A DNA stretch of 8,082 nt from Alphaproteobacteria bacterium (GTDB lineage: Bacteria; Pseudomonadota; Alphaproteobacteria; Rhizobiales; Beijerinckiaceae), in contig RFXE01000075.1 in the NCBI GenBank assembly GCA_009921785.1, forward strand, positions 1-8,082. Direction: 5' to 3'. Under the pieces are notes generated by a model. That model ran no database searches and was not told the origin of the DNA. It saw only the letters and a program-made list of their open reading frames with translations. A program made the position numbers and the translations under genes. Positions 6,606-8,082 of the stretch are shown one piece after another (position 1 is the stretch's first letter; every line of letters begins with the position of its first letter).

Positions 6606-7480
6606 ATGGTAACGCCCTGCCCTTGACCATTGGCGTTGATGGCGGTGGCACGCGCTGCCGCGTTCGCATCAGAAATAGCGCTGGGCACATTTGTGCTGAA
6701 GGGGAAGCAGGCCCGTCGAATATTCATTCCGATTTTGACGCAGCGATTATTGAAATTCGTAAAGCGCTCGATCATGCGCTCGGCAAAATAAATGATAGCG
6801 CGACAGTGAGAGCAAACGCATCACTCGGCTTAGGGTTAGCGGGCATTGTTACACTTGATGATCCCGCACGTGTGGCGAAAGCCTTTCCCGATTTTAAAAC
6901 GGTAATGGTTGATAGTGATGCGATGATCGCCTGCCTCGGCGCTCATGCGGGACAAGACGGCGCGATTGTGATCGCCGGCACGGGCTCTGCGGGACTCTAT
7001 CGGTCAAGCAAAAAAATCTATCACATTGGCGGGCGTGGCTTTCGATTGGGTGATGAAGGATCGGCAGCAAGAATGGGCAGTGAAGCCTTGCGCCATGTGC
7101 TTTTAGCTGCTGATGATTTGCGACCTCAAACACCGCTGACAAAACTAATATTGAAGCACTTTGATAATGATCCCTCGGCCATCACGCGCTATTCTGTCAC
7201 TGCAAAAGGTTCTGATTACGGCGCGTTTTGTCCACTCGTGCTGGAACATGCTGCCAAAGGTGATGAAGTAGCGTTGCCAATAGCGAAAAACGCCGCGCGC
7301 GCCCTTCTCGATCTTGCGCATGCTCTTCAAAGACATGGCGCAGAGCGTATCGCTTTAACGGGCGGCCTCGCGCAGGTCATGCGTCCGTGGATTGCCCTTG
7401 AAGGACAAGATCCTTTTTCGGATCCGCTCTATGATGCTGTTGACGGCGCCATTCTTCTCGCAGGCGGCGTTGTCGCATGA
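6602..7480 (+). CDS. BadF/BadG-type ATPase, probable N-acetylglucosamine or glucosamine kinase
   Basis: 292-residue ASKHA-fold protein of the BadF/BadG/BcrA family, in the branch containing N-acetylglucosamine and glucosamine kinases. Visible motifs are the phosphate-1 loop IGVDGGGTRCRVRI (10-23), LGLGLAGI (75-82) and DSDAMIACLGAH (104-115). Phosphate-2 AIVIAGTGSAGL follows at 121-132, then GGRGFRLGDEGSAARMG (143-159), characteristic of NAGK-like kinases. The adenosine motif ALTGGLA is at 251-257. Predicted reaction: ATP-dependent 6-phosphorylation of a cytoplasmic amino sugar. The nagA gene immediately downstream, joined by ATGA, favours GlcNAc as substrate because its product would feed NagA. 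Glucosamine or another amino sugar cannot be excluded. It starts inside the anbu stop codon, also as ATGA. Confidence 0.88.
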   Translation: MNGNALPLTIGVDGGGTRCRVRIRNSAGHICAEGEAGPSNIHSDFDAAIIEIRKALDHALGKINDSATVRANASLGLGLAGIVTLDDPARVAKAFPDFKTVMVDSDAMIACLGAHAGQDGAIVIAGTGSAGLYRSSKKIYHIGGRGFRLGDEGSAARMGSEALRHVLLAADDLRPQTPLTKLILKHFDNDPSAITRYSVTAKGSDYGAFCPLVLEHAAKGDEVALPIAKNAARALLDLAHALQRHGAERIALTGGLAQVMRPWIALEGQDPFSDPLYDAVDGAILLAGGVVA

Positions 7481-8082
7481 AGCAGATTTTTTACGGGGCT
7501 GATTTATTCGACGGCAAAAATATCCTGAAAGATCACGCTCTGATTGTTGAGAATGGCGTGATCAGCGCGCTCATGCCCGTCAGCAAGAAACCGCACGATG
7601 GCGAGGCAATCGATCTTTCAGGCGGCACCTTGTCTCCCGGCTTTATTGATGTTCAGGTCAATGGCGGTGGTGGCACGCTCTTGAATGATGATCCATCACC
7701 TGAAGGTATCGATAAAATAGCAAAGGCGCATCGCCGCTTCGGCACGACGTCTCTCTTGCCCACGGTCATTACAGATAGCCCCAAAATTCTCGATGAAGCC
7801 TTGCGCGCCGGAAAAGCGGCTTTCGGAAAAATCTCCGGTGTTCTCGGCCTTCATGTCGAAGGACCCTTTATCGATCCTGTAAAAAAAGGCGCGCATCCCG
7901 CTGAATTTATCAGAGCTCTCACAGACGCTGACATCAAAACACTGGCCGCCGCTAAAGCGGGCGTTCTACTTTTGACGCTAGCACCGAATAGAGTGAGCCC
8001 TGATCAAATCCGTGCGCTCATCGATGCTGGCATTCATGTCAGCCTTGGACATTCGAACGCAACAGATCAGGAAGCGAAATTC
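7477..8082 (+). CDS. nagA: N-acetylglucosamine-6-phosphate deacetylase, 5' part, cut by the window end
   Basis: The frame starts at the ATG overlapping the kinase stop and stays open for 202 codons to the window edge, roughly half of a typical NagA. NagA hydrolyses GlcNAc-6-P to glucosamine-6-P and acetate in the cytoplasm. The amidohydrolase entry motif PGFIDVQVNGGGG is at 54-66. Its Gln60 and Asn62 replace the His-x-His pair, as in the E. coli enzyme with a single metal. GLHVEGPFIDPVKKGAH (124-140) supplies metal ligand Glu128, and SLGHSNAT (189-196) supplies His192. The second His ligand and the catalytic Asp would lie beyond the window. With the upstream kinase this gives GlcNAc to GlcNAc-6-P to GlcN-6-P; a deaminase or isomerase gene might follow, but is not visible. 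No frameshift is seen. Confidence 0.93.
   Translation, partial: MKQIFYGADLFDGKNILKDHALIVENGVISALMPVSKKPHDGEAIDLSGGTLSPGFIDVQVNGGGGTLLNDDPSPEGIDKIAKAHRRFGTTSLLPTVITDSPKILDEALRAGKAAFGKISGVLGLHVEGPFIDPVKKGAHPAEFIRALTDADIKTLAAAKAGVLLLTLAPNRVSPDQIRALIDAGIHVSLGHSNATDQEAKF

Noticed and set aside
1..8082. tRNA, rRNA, CRISPR array, insertion sequence or prophage
   Set aside because: No repeat-spacer pattern, transposase motif, terminal inverted repeats or RNA-gene signature was seen; nearly the whole window is covered by housekeeping-like genes.

Overview
The window looks like an ordinary, gene-dense stretch of an alphaproteobacterial chromosome, probably Hyphomicrobiales or a relative. This is inferred from the gene content, the moderate-to-high GC codon usage and the tight operons; no rRNA or marker gene is present to confirm it. 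Nothing mobile, no CRISPR array, tRNA or rRNA was seen.

Left arm (minus strand, 32-2376): a KirBac-type inward-rectifier K+ channel is followed after 18 nt by an aldehyde dehydrogenase. The dehydrogenase reads as one 474-residue protein only if a single missing base near position 943 is restored, so it is annotated as frameshifted. Its catalytic Asn, Glu and Cys are all intact. A Shine-Dalgarno sequence and ATG at the extreme left edge suggest another minus-strand gene beyond the window.

Centre (2377-2534): a divergent intergenic region of about 158 nt, holding a 10-bp perfect palindrome, separates the two transcription units.

Right arm (plus strand, 2535-8082): six tightly packed genes, apparently one operon. 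The first four are a circularly permuted type 2 ATP-grasp protein, an alpha-E (DUF403) protein, a transglutaminase-like cysteine peptidase and Anbu, the proteasome-beta/HslV-like peptidase. This is a recurrent bacterial set, proposed from genomics to make and break peptide or isopeptide bonds; its substrate is not established. Anbu then overlaps by ATGA a BadF/NAGK-type amino-sugar kinase, which overlaps by ATGA the 5' part of nagA (GlcNAc-6-P deacetylase), cut by the window end. The two overlaps tie an uncharacterised peptide-modification module to amino-sugar (peptidoglycan or chitin) salvage, and this is the most interesting observation here.
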